A DNA stretch of 64,000 bases from Bicyclus anynana (lineage: Eukaryota > Arthropoda > Insecta > Lepidoptera > Nymphalidae): assembly GCF_947172395.1 (NCBI RefSeq), contig NC_069105.1:11429971-11493970 (forward strand), in the 5' to 3' direction. This document shows positions 9,440 to 19,553 of this stretch, piece by piece (positions within the stretch are counted from its first letter, which is position 1; each line of letters begins with the position of its first letter). The translations under genes were made by a program, and so were the position numbers. The notes under the pieces were generated by a model. That model ran no database searches, was not told the origin of the DNA, and saw nothing but the letters and a program-made list of their open reading frames with translations.

Positions 9440-9852
9440 TGTTACGAACTAGGGTTAGAGGATTTGGAATTTACCACCTGGTGACTCATATAAGACTTTA
9501 TTCCACTCCTTAATCCAAGTATCAATGCACACTTCCAAACGTAGGCAATTCGTTGTCCAAAATCGTAGCCGAGTTCAATTATTGTTCACTTGTATCGCTT
9601 TTGTCACTTGCTGTTCACTCCACTTCGTTTCCAAAATGAAATTGCCCGATCGTCCGATCCGACGCGTACTAAACTAGCCCCAACGATTTCTAGATTATTT
9701 TGGAATGCCTACCAAACACGCGTATGCCGACGACGTTCTACAAAATTTGGCGTAAACAAGGCACAAAATTTTGGCATTATCTCAAATGTAAACAACCCGA
9801 CATGCAAGCGATTATGAACCCTACGTCTGTAGTAATAGGGTTCTCCGTAACA
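9440..9852. mobile_element. Solo LTR of an LTR retrotransposon
   Basis: A 413-base unit begins TGTTACG and ends CGTAACA, a perfect 7-base inverted terminus with the TG...CA ends of LTRs. It is bordered by ATAT on both sides (9436-9439 and 9853-9856), a 4-base target duplication. Inside are a possible TATA motif (CATATAAGAC near 9488) and no internal gag-pol sequence, so it is most simply a solo LTR left by recombination between the two LTRs. Gypsy-type is my guess from end sequence and duplication size. Orientation is uncertain. The small ATG frame inside has no recognised similarity. Confidence 0.7.
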
Positions 9853-9864
9853 ATATATACTTAA

Positions 9865-10043
9865 CTAGTGGACGCTCGCGACTTTGTTATCTAGAAATCC
9901 CACAGGTACTATGATTTTTTTCTATACTGCTTTAGGGTCCAGTTTATCTCTATATCAAATTTCATCCAAATCACATTTGCGGTTTAGCCGTGAAAGGTAA
10001 GAGACAGAGAAACTTCCTCTCGCATATAAAATATAAGTATGGA
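9865..10043 (-). mobile_element. Helitron (H1-related, 179 bp)
   Basis: A|CTAGTGGACGCTCGCGAC at the left and AAGTATGGA|T at the right. The body (CCAGTTTATCTCTATATC, TTTAGCCGTGAAAGG) matches the older copy at 36555-37076. Only 12 bases separate it from the solo LTR. Confidence 0.75.
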
Positions 10044-10330
10044 TTGTTTTATTTATATTTCTTAGTTATAATTTAGTTTAATATACTATTTTCTCTTTAA
10101 GCAGTGAAGAAATAATTACAAAACTTTAAAGACAATTTTTTTTTTTTTTTTTACATAATTAATAATATTTTATTCATTCAATTTTATAAAGTTTTACAAT
10201 AATATTAAAACTACGTACCTAAATATTTTAACTACATATTATAAAAATTAAAAACAAAATATACTAAATTTAAATTATATCTAAAGGCTCAGGCGTCGTA
10301 GAATTCGTCCGAATCGACGATCATAGGTAA
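10044..10330. other. AT-rich stretch with an 18-20 base poly-T run
   Basis: A long T homopolymer lies near 10136-10153. Nothing else is recognised. Confidence 0.45.
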
Positions 10331-10412
10331 AGTGCCCAGAAGGCTGGCAGTATTGCCACGTTGTATGGCAATACTAATTCTTTGGCCTAAATATAGGCCA
10401 GCCTTCTGGTCA
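10331..10412. repeat. Nested hairpin element
   Basis: Outer arms CCAGAAGGCTGGC (10336-10348) and GCCAGCCTTCTGG (10397-10409) match perfectly. Inside them a second hairpin, AGTATTGCCA and TGGCAATACT (10349-10375), is followed by a palindromic TGGCCTAAATATAGGCCA. The compound fold suggests a foldback transposon or a structured regulatory sequence. Confidence 0.7.
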
Positions 10413-11039
10413 CGGGAGGTGTCGATTAAATTAGCAATTAATTAATTTAGCTGACCGAAATTTGTCAGAAAAGTATCCCTCTCTTTTTTGCTCATCTGTT
10501 TATTAAACGGTACAAGTTTAACATAAATTGAGTTGTGAACGATTTATTTTTGTATAAATCGCGTCCGGAATAATCAACTGACTACTCTGACATTTTGACA
10601 GTAATTAATCTAGATTTATTGTAGCTTGTCGTTAATCATTTTGGGCAGTAACAATACAGCATGTATTAAGGTCATAAATAAATCTTGCAAAAGACTGTGC
10701 ATAGTATTATAAATAGTCCATTAAATAGGACATTAAATAGGCTATTAAAAATAGGCAAATGATGATTATGACAAAAACTGCATACCGATATATTTACTGT
10801 CCAAAGATAAAGGCGCGGAATAGAAAACTTCAGAACTAGAGTAAAAAATTATTTTAAAAGTTTTTTAAAATTCTTTCACATCAGCATTGGAACTTTAATG
10901 TGGTGACTTATAAAATTATAGTATTCACGTTTTACAGTTCTATAAATATAAGATCTATAAAATAAATTTTATGGGACTCTTTCTTTGTCACTTTATATCG
11001 TTTTTGACTTTCATTTCATTCCCTAATATTACATAAATA
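10413..11039. other. Mostly unique-looking AT-rich DNA
   Basis: No transposon end or coding frame was recognised between the nested hairpin and the Helitron upstream of the promoter candidate. Confidence 0.4.
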
Positions 11040-11659
11040 ACATAGATATATAGATAGCTTCGCCATGTCCGTCTGTCTGTCCGTCCTTCTGTTCGCGGTT
11101 TAACGCAGAGACTATTAGTACCTTCTAGAAAGGTATAAATTAGTATGAACATTAAAAATGTAAACAAAGTCGTAAAATAAAATCCTGAAAAATATTGTTT
11201 TTATGGTACCTCCCCTACATGTAAAGTGGGGATGAATTTGTTTTACTCGTTTATTTCGTAGTGTACTTTGCAAAAACTAAAATATTTTTTTAAATTGTTT
11301 TTGATTATACAAATTTACGATTTTACTTTAATTCTTTCGAAATAATATTCATTATCTTCCAAGAAATGCAACATTGATAAGGGTAATAATGGCGGATATA
11401 TAACGTTTTCAATGCAGTAATCGATTTGACGTTTGCTGTCAATTGTCATGTCATAGTTGCTCTATGGGCGCCATCTTGATATAACTCAAAAACTTGGGTT
11501 TTTGTTTCTTTTTATTTAGTTAGATTTCACTTTAATAAATTTTAATAAAATCCTTGTATTTTTTAAATTTTAATGATACAAGAGTGGACCTGAAATGGAC
11601 CATCTCCTTTGTACGTGTAGATTAATTTTTTCGCGGACAAAGTCATCGACGTCCGCTAG
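11040..11659 (+). mobile_element. Long non-autonomous Helitron upstream of the promoter candidate
   Basis: The 3' end is clear: GCGGACAAAGTCATCGACG then TCCGCTAG|T at 11660. The start is less certain, near the ATATAGATAGCTTCGCCATG and CTGTCTGTCCG blocks, which are phrases of Helitron 5' regions. At about 620 bases it is the longest Helitron here. It ends 73 bases before the TATA box at 11733, so it forms the distal side of that promoter. Confidence 0.6.
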
Positions 11660-11676
11660 TACATGATAAAGTGGCA

Positions 11677-11763
11677 TCTCCAATCAATAGATCCCAGAAG
11701 GATACATTGTTCGGATGCTGCACATCAGAGGCTATATAAGCACTTTCACTGCGCGCACACACG
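11677..11763 (+). promoter_or_regulatory. Candidate TATA promoter with CCAAT motif
   Basis: CTCCAATCAATAG near 11679 supplies a CCAAT-like motif. TATATAAG at 11733-11740 is a canonical TATA box, which puts the expected start of transcription near 11763, at CACACACGAG. The sequence after it is much richer in GC than its surroundings and contains no ATG, then a strong splice donor follows. Taken together this is the best host-gene signal in the window. The gene itself is not identifiable because no coding exon follows within the window. Confidence 0.55.
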
Positions 11764-11874
11764 AGTTGGGAAGCGACGCACTCTGACCCCACCGCACGCG
11801 AAAGACGGACTTACGTTAGTTACTTAGTTAGTTATCTTGTGAGTTGTGTCGTGTTTCTTTTAAATTTATACAGG
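11763..11874 (+). other. Candidate non-coding first exon with splice donor
   Basis: About 112 bases from the predicted start to AGG|GTGAGT (intron starting 11875). The donor matches the GTRAGT consensus exactly. No ATG lies in the exon, so it would be 5' UTR. Downstream sequence is AT-rich as expected for an insect intron. Confidence 0.5.
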
Positions 11875-13614
11875 GTGAGTTTTTTTTTTAATTTAGTATT
11901 ACTAAAAAAAATATATTTTAATGCTACAATTACATCCACAATGTTAATAGTTATACTATTTTTTTTTTTTAGTTAGAAATACGCACCGGCAAAATTGTTG
12001 GTTACTTTAATTATTTGATTAGTTACAAAGATATTTTATTTTAAATAAAAACTGAAAAATCATGGATTGTACTAGTAATTGTAACATAATAAAGATTTTT
12101 TTTTTCAATATTTTGTTAGTGATTAGTTTTCTTAATATAAACATTACTAATTGGCGTTTAAATAAACGTAACGGATTATATTCAATAAATATTTGCCTTT
12201 GACGTTGATGTTGTTAGAACAGCGACTAAATTAATTGTTAAATTAAAACATTATTATAGTTTTAATTGGTAATAAATAAACATAATAATTATGTGATAGA
12301 GTTCTTTTTTTAATTGAGTAAACCGATATTATATTATACATTTCAATTTTGATTTTATAATAAAAATCGAACTTTTGTATATATGTCTGTTCATTATTAA
12401 CTTTTATACTATGTTGATTATTGTTAATCTAATTTTTTTTTAATATACTATAATTATTAAACTCGCTAGACTTGTGAATGCATAAAATTTTGATTTTCCT
12501 AACGTAAATAAATTTCAGTATAAATAGCAATATAGTTAAATTATTTTTCTAAATCGCTTCTTACGAAGAATTTAAAATAAATTCTTAATATTTTGGAAGT
12601 TTAAGAAAACAGTTTTCGTTGTCGTTTTCGTTCGTCATATAAATAAAGGAAATAATTGCTTTAGCCTTTTACAAACAACGTTTTCGTTAATTAGACTTGT
12701 GCAATTCACTGTAATTTGAAAACATTAGCTATTTACAGATTATGTATGTTTACATATCGGAGATGATTGAAATAACATTTACATAAAGTTTTTGAAAGTG
12801 TGTCAAAACAGTTTGCCGTTAAATCTATTACGTTAGCTACGAAATATATAAAAATATTATGTTTGTTTACGAATATCTTATACAATTCTAACGTTTTATT
12901 ATTAATAATTAATATCTAGACATATTATGTAAAACACTAACACTAACTCGGTATTAAGATACTCGTAGTTAGGTCAAAAATATTTGCCGTTCAAAAGAGT
13001 TCAACGCGTTTCATACATATATTTCGTGGTCTGTTTTGATAAACTATTATATGCAATAAAACAATAAAATTATCTTTTAATATTAATAAAAGGTTATATA
13101 TCTCGAATATATTTTTATAATAAAAAGAGAATATGTATTGTGTATTATATATGTGAATATTCCACAAAAATATAGGTAGTTAATTTTTATCAGATATTTA
13201 TTTTATTTTTAGTAATTTTTTTCAAAATTTAGAGGAAGATAGGAGAAATACCAAGAATTTGGAATACTTCTGCCGAAAATAGCATCTATTTATAGTACTT
13301 TTTTTCGAGTTTTCTGTATCAAACAGACCAAAATATTATCTAGGAATAACTGCATTACATAAATGAAGTTATTAGTTGTTAATAATAATTAGCTGAAAAA
13401 TTATATATAAATTCTCACATACGTATATTTGTTACATAGCGAAATCATTTGTAATATTAACAATGAATTTAATGGGAATGCGCTAAATGCTAAAGCTCTA
13501 GTCATTTAGTATTCAACATAACAGTCGTGTGCAGCTGACGACACACAAAGGTCGGATGCAATAGAACAAGAACTTGCAGCAGCCACACATGCTTCATTTT
13601 CTGAATTTCATTTC
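11875..13614 (+). other. AT-rich, largely transposon-free stretch; possible first intron
   Basis: About 1.7 kb without any of the SINE, Helitron or LINE landmarks that occur every few hundred bases elsewhere. Poly-T and AT-repeat runs are common. It follows the candidate donor directly. The low repeat load may reflect selection against insertions in a regulatory intron, though this cannot be shown from one sequence. Confidence 0.4.
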
Positions 13615-13940
13615 ATTTTTTTAATAATTTACAAGTTAGTCCTTGACTACTATCTCACCTGATGGTAAGTGATGATGCAATGTAAGATGGAAGCGGGCTA
13701 ATTTGTTAGGAGTACGATGAAAATCCACACCCCGTTCGGTTTCTACATGACATCGTACCGGAACGCTAAATCGCTTGGCGATACGTCTTTGCCGGTAGGG
13801 TGGTAAATAGCGACGGCGGAAGCCTCCCACCAGCCACACCTGGACAAATTACGAAAACCCCAATTGGCCCAGCTGGAGATCGAACCCAGGACCTCTGTCT
13901 TGTAAATCCTCCCCGCATACCCGTGCGCCACGGAAGTCGT
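13615..13940 (-). mobile_element. SINE-A, full length
   Basis: Antisense copy from TTTTTTTAATAATTTACAAG to GCGCCACGGAAGTCGTC, with the box B complement GGAGATCGAACCC. The length matches the longest copies. The antisense frames of 66-67 codons here are SINE sequence, not genes. Confidence 0.85.
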
Positions 13941-14021
13941 CAATATATAATAATATATATTAAAATATAATATTATATAATATAGGCTGTTAGCTTATGC
14001 TCCTTTCTTATGTACTTCAAC

Positions 14022-14202
14022 ATTAACAACCTATATTCAGCTCACCGTCCTCTCTGAGATAAGAGGGGTTAGGCCAATAGTCCAACACGCTGGCCCAATG
14101 CGTATTGGCAGACTTCACACACGTAAAGAATTAAGTAAATTCTAAGATGCAGTTTTCCTTACGTCGTTTTCTATCGCCGTTTGAGACACGTGATATTTTA
14201 TC
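14022..14202 (-). mobile_element. SINE-B, 3' part
   Basis: AACCTATATTCAGCTCACCG to GACACGTGATATTTTAT. The tRNA-like head is missing. Confidence 0.75.
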
Positions 14203-14700
14203 GCTAAAGATCCTTTGATATAGTGAGTCTTTTAAAAGTATTTTTTTTAAAGTAGCCAAAATGCTAAGTCATTGGTAACAAAAGAGTTTTTATGCTGAGG
14301 AAAATGTAAAAAAATATACGCTTTAAATTTAAATGGTTAGGAGTCTGGACCCTTGACATTACCTTCTAATGCCACCACGGTGCAAACTCCATGGTGAATT
14401 ACTATTTTCCGCTTCCATCTTAGATTTTATTATCACATACCATCAAGCCATAAAATTGAAAAAAAAACTGTACTTACCTATGGTACGAGCATTAACTCAA
14501 CGGCTAACCATTCGGTTTCATAAATGAAGTAGGTCTGGGTATAGCAGGAACTTGGTTCACAATGCCATAACGACTTCTGCAGACTGTCTACCAACATAAT
14601 ATTTAAATTATTTTATTGGATATCATAAAATATTATTAATGTAATAGATCCGATGATTTTAATTAGATGGCGTAAAATGCACTGTCGACATTATAGTATA
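14203..14700. other. Stretch with nothing recognised
   Basis: No transposon terminus or coding frame was recognised. Confidence 0.4.
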
Positions 14701-14831
14701 CTAGCTGACGCCGCGTGGTTTCACCCGCGTGGTTCCCGTTCCCGTAGAAATACGGAATAATATATAGCTTATAGCCTTCTTCGATTAATGGACAATCTAA
14801 CACTTGAAATTTTGAATTTTTCAAATCGGAA
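14701..14831 (-). mobile_element. Helitron (H2), 5' end lost
   Basis: A|CTAGCTGACGCCGCGTGG and the following 130 bases match H2 closely, then the element breaks off after TTTTTCAAATCGG. Confidence 0.8.
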
Positions 14832-14905
14832 TATACTTTATTGCACAGCAAAAAAACAAAACGAAGAAATATTTTTTATTGTTTTTTGTTATTTTATTTT
14901 TTTCT
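14832..14905 (-). mobile_element. Possible LINE tail
   Basis: TATACTTTATTGCACAGC is the complement of a GTGCAATAAAGTATA end, like the LINE 3' ends at 26495-26640 and 22795-22900. Only the last bases are preserved, next to A/T-rich simple sequence. Confidence 0.4.
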
Positions 14906-15444
14906 TTGTCTATTTTATCTATTTATTTATGTATGCTGTGAATACCAAATTGTTTATAAATTGCTAAAAATGATATAAATGATGTAAATTGCTAAAAATT
15001 TTTGATGTAAAACAGTGAAAAATTGTTAGAGGAAAAATATAATGAAAAATAGAAAGGAAAAATATATCCTTAAATTTATACCTACTTTAAATGTTAGATA
15101 CAGTTGGTAATTTCTGGTACAAAAATGATATTTTAACGAACTTACATACCCTCAAGGTTAACCAGTGGGCTAAATAATATGAAAAATGGCAATATTGCCA
15201 ATATCTACTGATTTTACTTGTACTTTATTTGTACTTGTAAAAGATAGGTAAATGTTTGTAACATCGATTAAACACAGCTAATGTTCTTCCGCACATTGAA
15301 ATGAATGAACAGCTATTGTATTTATCGCTAAAATGTGATCGTAACTCGCCGTAGGCCTTTGAATTGCCTGCACAAAGTATCGCAGTAGATGTAGATGCAA
15401 ATAAATACCTTCTATACTGATTTTCTAGGGTTCCGAATGTACGT
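14906..15444. other. AT-rich stretch, nothing recognised
   Basis: No coding frame or identifiable transposon. Confidence 0.4.
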
Positions 15445-15545
15445 CATCATCATCATCATATCAGCCGATGGACGTACACTGCAGGACATAGCCCTTTTGT
15501 AGGGACTTCCAAATATCATGATTCCGTACCGCCTTCATCCAGCGA
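15445..15545 (-). mobile_element. RTE-clade LINE tail
   Basis: CATCATCATCATCATATCAG then CCGATGGACGTACACTGCAG. The minus strand reads FRWMKAVRNHDIWKSL, a decayed version of the RTE C-terminus. About 100 bases remain. Confidence 0.7.
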
Positions 15546-15569
15546 AATTCTAATCTAGAGATTAATCTA

Positions 15570-15623
15570 AAGGGTTTCATGTTTGTACGTACAAATGACT
15601 GTATGTACAAACATGGAACCCTT
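15570..15623. repeat. Hairpin, 19-bp arms
   Basis: AAGGGTTTCATGTTTGTAC (15570-15588) and GTACAAACATGGAACCCTT (15605-15623) pair with one mismatch around a 16-base loop. Confidence 0.8.
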
Positions 15624-15719
15624 ATTTGTATTGATTTATTATAATTAAAACGGATTGCAGTTAAAATTCTCACATGAGCATCTTCTATATATTGCTATAT
15701 AGTCATATATAGCAGGAGA

Positions 15720-15798
15720 TGGTCTGCAGTCATAGACAATTAGAACATTATTAGATTAGACAATTATTATTAGATTAATTGTCTATGACTGCAGACCA
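15720..15798. repeat. Hairpin, 23-bp perfect arms
   Basis: TGGTCTGCAGTCATAGACAA begins the left arm (15720-15742), and the right arm (15776-15798) is its exact complement. The 33-base loop holds repeats of TTATTAGATTA. It lies 100 bases from the preceding hairpin. Confidence 0.85.
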
Positions 15799-15867
15799 CA
15801 CGTTTGAGGTTTGCGTCCTGGATGTAAAATATTAAAATGTATTTTTCATCCAAGGAATTCACAGTAA

Positions 15868-16226
15868 AATAACCGGACAATTACGAGTCGGATTTGCTCA
15901 CCAAGGGTTCCGTACGTAGGATCATTCTACAGGAATCGAATTGTTTTTACAAAGCTTTTAAAGATTTAATTTAGTATTCTTTTTCAAGTAACTATTTCTG
16001 TTATAACGATGTTACTTGCCAAATTTCATAGTTCTAGGTCAACGGAAAGTATGTGTTTAAATTCTCTTATATATCTTCTAGGCCGTATCTTTTTTATACG
16101 TAAACTCAGAAGTTTGTTTTTTTTTCACAATTTCTGCACATCCCCGAAGGATCTTGAAGGGTCTTGATAGACAGGGTCAAGGCTTACAAGGGTCCTATTT
16201 TTTTCATTTTTTAGATACGGAACCTT
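15868..16226 (+). mobile_element. MITE-like repeat with GGTTCCGTA termini
   Basis: ACGAGTCGGATTTGCTCACC and GGGTTCCGTACG at the left, ATACGGAACCTT at the right. This matches an abundant insect repeat whose copies carry GAGTCGGACTCG near one end and TACGGAACCCT at the other. A scrap of the same family is at 39336-39400. Confidence 0.6.
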
Positions 16227-16770
16227 AAATATCACAAGCTTATTATACTGAGATGTAGTTGTAGTACTCAAAACACTCGTCTCGCCTTTATTTATTCTCC
16301 GCATGTATCAAGCCCCTATATGGAAGGTATTTAATTCTTGAACAACCAGTACCTACCTTCGTTTTCCGATTCCAGTTGCATCTCTCATTGTTTTGTTTTA
16401 ATTAATTTTTATTATTTGCGAGTTTATTTATTAGAACAAAGCCTTACTTTTAAATGAATACTAACGTATGTATTAAAACAGTCTATAGAATGAAGCTGGA
16501 AAAGTGCCAGAGAAAATGCCATTTAGGTAAACATCGCTGGATACAAACTAGGTCAGAATATTAGGTAACATTCTTTATTCTAATTTTTATTGAATGCGAT
16601 CTTTTTTCTACCTACTAACATTTTTTATACGAGATAGGGCTACGCGTGACTAAAATGTCTTTAATATTTTCTAGTATTCAGTTATTCTTAGGCAGAGCTG
16701 TGAAAATAAAAACATAAAACTTGCGTTATTTTACAAGCATAGGGTTATAAGTTTGATTCATCGTCTTTAA
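16227..16770. other. AT-rich stretch, nothing recognised
   Basis: No readable feature. Confidence 0.4.
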
Positions 16771-16972
16771 ATTCGGCTCATTGTTGAGCATGAGTCTCCT
16801 CTCAGAATGAAAGGTGTCAGGCTAATAGTCCAACACGCTGGCCCAATGGCTGAATTGGCAGACTTCACACACGTCGAGAGATATGAAAATTTTCAGGTAT
16901 GCAAGTTTATCTTTGATGTTTTCCTTCACCATTGCACACAACTGAAAGTGCATGCCCCGGACCAATTCAATT
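16771..16972 (-). mobile_element. SINE-B, internally deleted
   Basis: ATTCGGCTCATTGTTGAGCA to GTGCATGCCCCGGACC. The segment between the two conserved blocks near TTTCCTTCACC and the GCACACAAC block is shortened, and the head is missing. A 60-codon plus-strand frame here is a by-product. Confidence 0.75.
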
Positions 16973-17138
16973 ACCAGGCAGCAATTTAAGAATGTATTAA
17001 GCTACGAGTTGAATCCAACCATTGCCAATTTACCATCCAATCGTCTTGTATCGCTTAGTCACTTAACATAAAGTGAAATAGTAGTGAAGCGCTAATTTAT
17101 CTTTGAATTATAAACATATATACATAATTATATACATA

Positions 17139-17504
17139 CTAGCGGACCCGGTCAAGCTTCGTTTTGACATAAGTGCACTTATTCTCTATCCCTACTCTAC
17201 CCTTCTATACCTCTACCCCTACCCTACCCCTACCCTACCCTATCCTACCCCTACCCTACCCCTACCCCTAACACTACCCTACCCCTACCCTACCCCTACC
17301 GCGTGACTCTAAAACGTTTGTGTGGGAAATAGAAAAGGGCAGTTTTTAGGGTTTTCCCGGAAATTATTTGATTTTTTCTCACCTTTTAGGCCTTCACTAT
17401 ACCTCCACGAACATTTCAAGATCAAGATAAGATAAATCCGTTAAGCCGTTCTCGAGTTTTAGCGAGATTAACGAACAGCAATTCATTTTTATATATATAG
17501 AAGA
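17139..17504 (-). mobile_element. Helitron (H4 family) with (CCCTAC)n expansion
   Basis: Left end A|CTAGCGGACCCGGTCAAG, right end ATATATAGAAGA|T. The 5' region (right side) includes CTCGAGTTTTAGCGAGATTA, a block typical of a widespread lepidopteran Helitron. An imperfect CCCTAC/CCCTA array of about 120 bases (17180-17300) lies inside. The pyrimidine-rich array creates an artificial frame of repeating Pro-Tyr-Pro-Thr. Confidence 0.8.
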
Positions 17505-17951
17505 TATACACTTTCAAGGTCAAATGTGCATTATAGATGGGATCTGCTTGAACTGTTTCCTCTGTTGAACCAGTATTGCATTGCAAATGGTTCTTCTTGT
17601 TAAAACATTTACCGACGACATATATTTCATTTATCAGATTGGCCTTTAGCTGGTTTACACGAGTGAGACCCACCTATCTTCTTTTAACCTTAGATAATCG
17701 TATGATCGATCATTGTGACATGGAGCGTGATAGTTTATGGGTGCATTGATTTGATATCAGTTCATTTATGTTCTACGCTAGTCGCTAGACCACATAGAGC
17801 TATTTACGAGTATGTGGCTATGCGACTTCCAAATATATTAAGATCTTGGGTTAGGGTCTGAAATATTGTGAAAGGATAGGTGGCATACGGATATATCCGT
17901 GCTGCGAGGATATGGTATGCCTACATTATCATTATAATCTGATAATGATTA
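17505..17951. other. Stretch with nothing recognised
   Basis: An antisense frame of 83 codons overlaps the Helitron end and this stretch, without recognisable similarity. Confidence 0.4.
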
Positions 17952-18097
17952 TTTTCCTTTACCGTTTGAGACACGTGATATTTAATTTCTCAAAACGCAC
18001 ACAACTGAAAAGTTGGAGGTGGATGCCTCGGACCGGATTCGAACCCACACCCTCCGGAATCGGAGGCAGAGGTCATATCAACTGGGCCATCACGGCA
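17952..18097 (-). mobile_element. SINE-B head, antisense half of an inverted chimera
   Basis: TTTACCGTTTGAGACACGTG to GGGCCATCACGGC: the first 145 bases of SINE-B on the minus strand, including the box B complement GGATTCGAACCC. Confidence 0.8.
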
Positions 18098-18098
18098 C

Positions 18099-18212
18099 CT
18101 GTGTCAATCGACGAAGGAAAACACCGTGAGGAAACCTGCATACCAGAGAATTTTCTTGATTCTCTGCGTATGTGAAGTCTGCCAATCCGCATTGGGCCAG
18201 CGTGGTTTGCTT
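18099..18212 (+). mobile_element. SINE-B body, sense half of an inverted chimera
   Basis: TGTGTCAATCGACGAAGGAA to GCATTGGGCCAGCGTGG continues on the plus strand from where the antisense half begins. Together the halves make almost one SINE whose first half is flipped. Confidence 0.8.
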
Positions 18213-18840
18213 GTATAGACTACTTGAAATAAATTGCAGACTAATAATAGTTGAGTTTATTCTCATTTCTAAAACAAAAGTATTTTGACGTCTTCACTTA
18301 ACTTAGTACAGAAAATCACAACTTAAATGAAAGATTTGATCGAAGACCAAAATGAAAGATAAGCTAAGGTTATTTTTTTTAACGCATGAAGTTATGAAGT
18401 TGTTAGTTGTGTCATCGGTACATTATTCACTAATACTGATCATTACAATATAAAATGGGTGCCCATCTATCTACTAATAAAGAAAAAAAACACGAAGAGA
18501 AAACACATATTATGTAAATGATATACAAACTCCGCCGAAAACATGCTCAGTGTGCATAAAATTATTACTAATTCTTTTGTTAATTTGATAGCAAAAATGT
18601 AAATAAATTCATTTAAAATGGAAGAAATGTTAATTAAAGTGTCGTTTTGTTTCGTTTGAAAACTTTTTTCTCTGGGCCACGGAACTATCGCTCCGTTGGA
18701 CTGCCCCAATTTCGCTTGGAGCGTCAATTTCAAGCGTCAAAAGCAAAACTTTTTAATGATTGCATCATTATGCACATTATCCATAATGCATCCATAAACT
18801 ATATTTAATGTATTAAAGAATGTTTAGTGTTAAATTCACA
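18213..18840. other. Mostly unrecognised; contains an antisense orphan frame
   Basis: An 88-codon minus-strand frame (18467-18733) includes LGQSNGAIVPWPREK in a locally GC-richer patch (18660-18740), but the remainder is hydrophobic low-complexity translation of AT-rich DNA. There is no evidence that it is a gene. Confidence 0.35.
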
Positions 18841-18962
18841 TATTTTTTTTACTCTCATTTATTTATTAATCCTTATTTTTATTTATTATCAATGTTGATA
18901 TAAAAGTAAAATACAAAACACTATTAAAAATTTATAAAAAATATTTATAAAATAATATATAT
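18841..18962 (-). mobile_element. LINE 3'-UTR fragment
   Basis: The complement of this stretch matches TTTTATAAATTTTTAATAG and TTTTGTATTTTA in the LINE tail at 57975-58030. Confidence 0.5.
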
Positions 18963-19142
18963 TATTATTGAGTTCAAACTATGATTTTTACATCCTCCCT
19001 ACATGTGACCTCTTTGTATTTCTCGATGCTCATAAAACGCGCGTCAAACCTCCTGACGCTCGTATAAATATGATTAAGAAATAAAGAAAGAAAAGTATTT
19101 TTATTCGGTAATTTAAAGTTAAAACTTAGCTAAGTTAGTTTT

Positions 19143-19465
19143 GACGGCCTCCGTGGCGCAGTGGTATGCGCCGTGGATTTACAAAACGGTGGTCCTGGGT
19201 TCGATCCCCGGCTGGGCCGATTGCGATTTTCTTAACTAGTCCAGGTCTGGCTGGTCTTGCTGGCACGGCTTTGGCCGTGGCTAGTTACCCTACCGACAAA
19301 ACGTACCGCCAAGCGATTTAGCGTTCCGGTACAATGTCGTATAGAAACCGAAAAGGGGTGTGGATTTTCATCCTCCTCCTAACAAGTTAGCCCGCGTCCA
19401 TCTTAGACTGCATCATCACTTACCATCAGATGAGATTGTAGTTGTAGTTGATTGTAGAAAAAATA
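19143..19465 (+). mobile_element. SINE-A, full length
   Basis: GACGGCCTCCGTGGCGCAGT to GATGAGATTGTAG, ending in a degenerate GTTGTAG repeat and AAAAAATA. Box A and box B (GGTTCGATCCCCGG) look intact. A nearby H2 Helitron end starts at 19480. Confidence 0.85.
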
Positions 19466-19479
19466 TATATAGCCCCGAG

Positions 19480-19553
19480 TGCTATATATATTTTATCCCC
19501 GTATTCCTGCGGGAACGAGAACCACGCGGGTGAAACCGCGCGGCGTCTCCTAG
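19480..19553 (+). mobile_element. Helitron (H2) 3' end
   Basis: TATTTTATCCCCGTATTCC to CGGCGTCTCCTAG|T with the CGCGGGTGAAACCGCG hairpin. The 5' part is missing; it begins exactly where the SINE-A tail ends. Confidence 0.75.

Noticed and set aside
17180..17300. Telomeric or subtelomeric repeat
   Set aside because: Insect telomeres are normally (TTAGG)n; this is CCCTA/CCCTAC and lies within a Helitron with both ends visible.
17103..17306. Proline/tyrosine-rich repeat protein
   Set aside because: It is the translation of the CCCTAC array in a Helitron.
18467..18733. Exon on the minus strand
   Set aside because: No splice sites or recognised domain; most of the translation is low-complexity hydrophobic.
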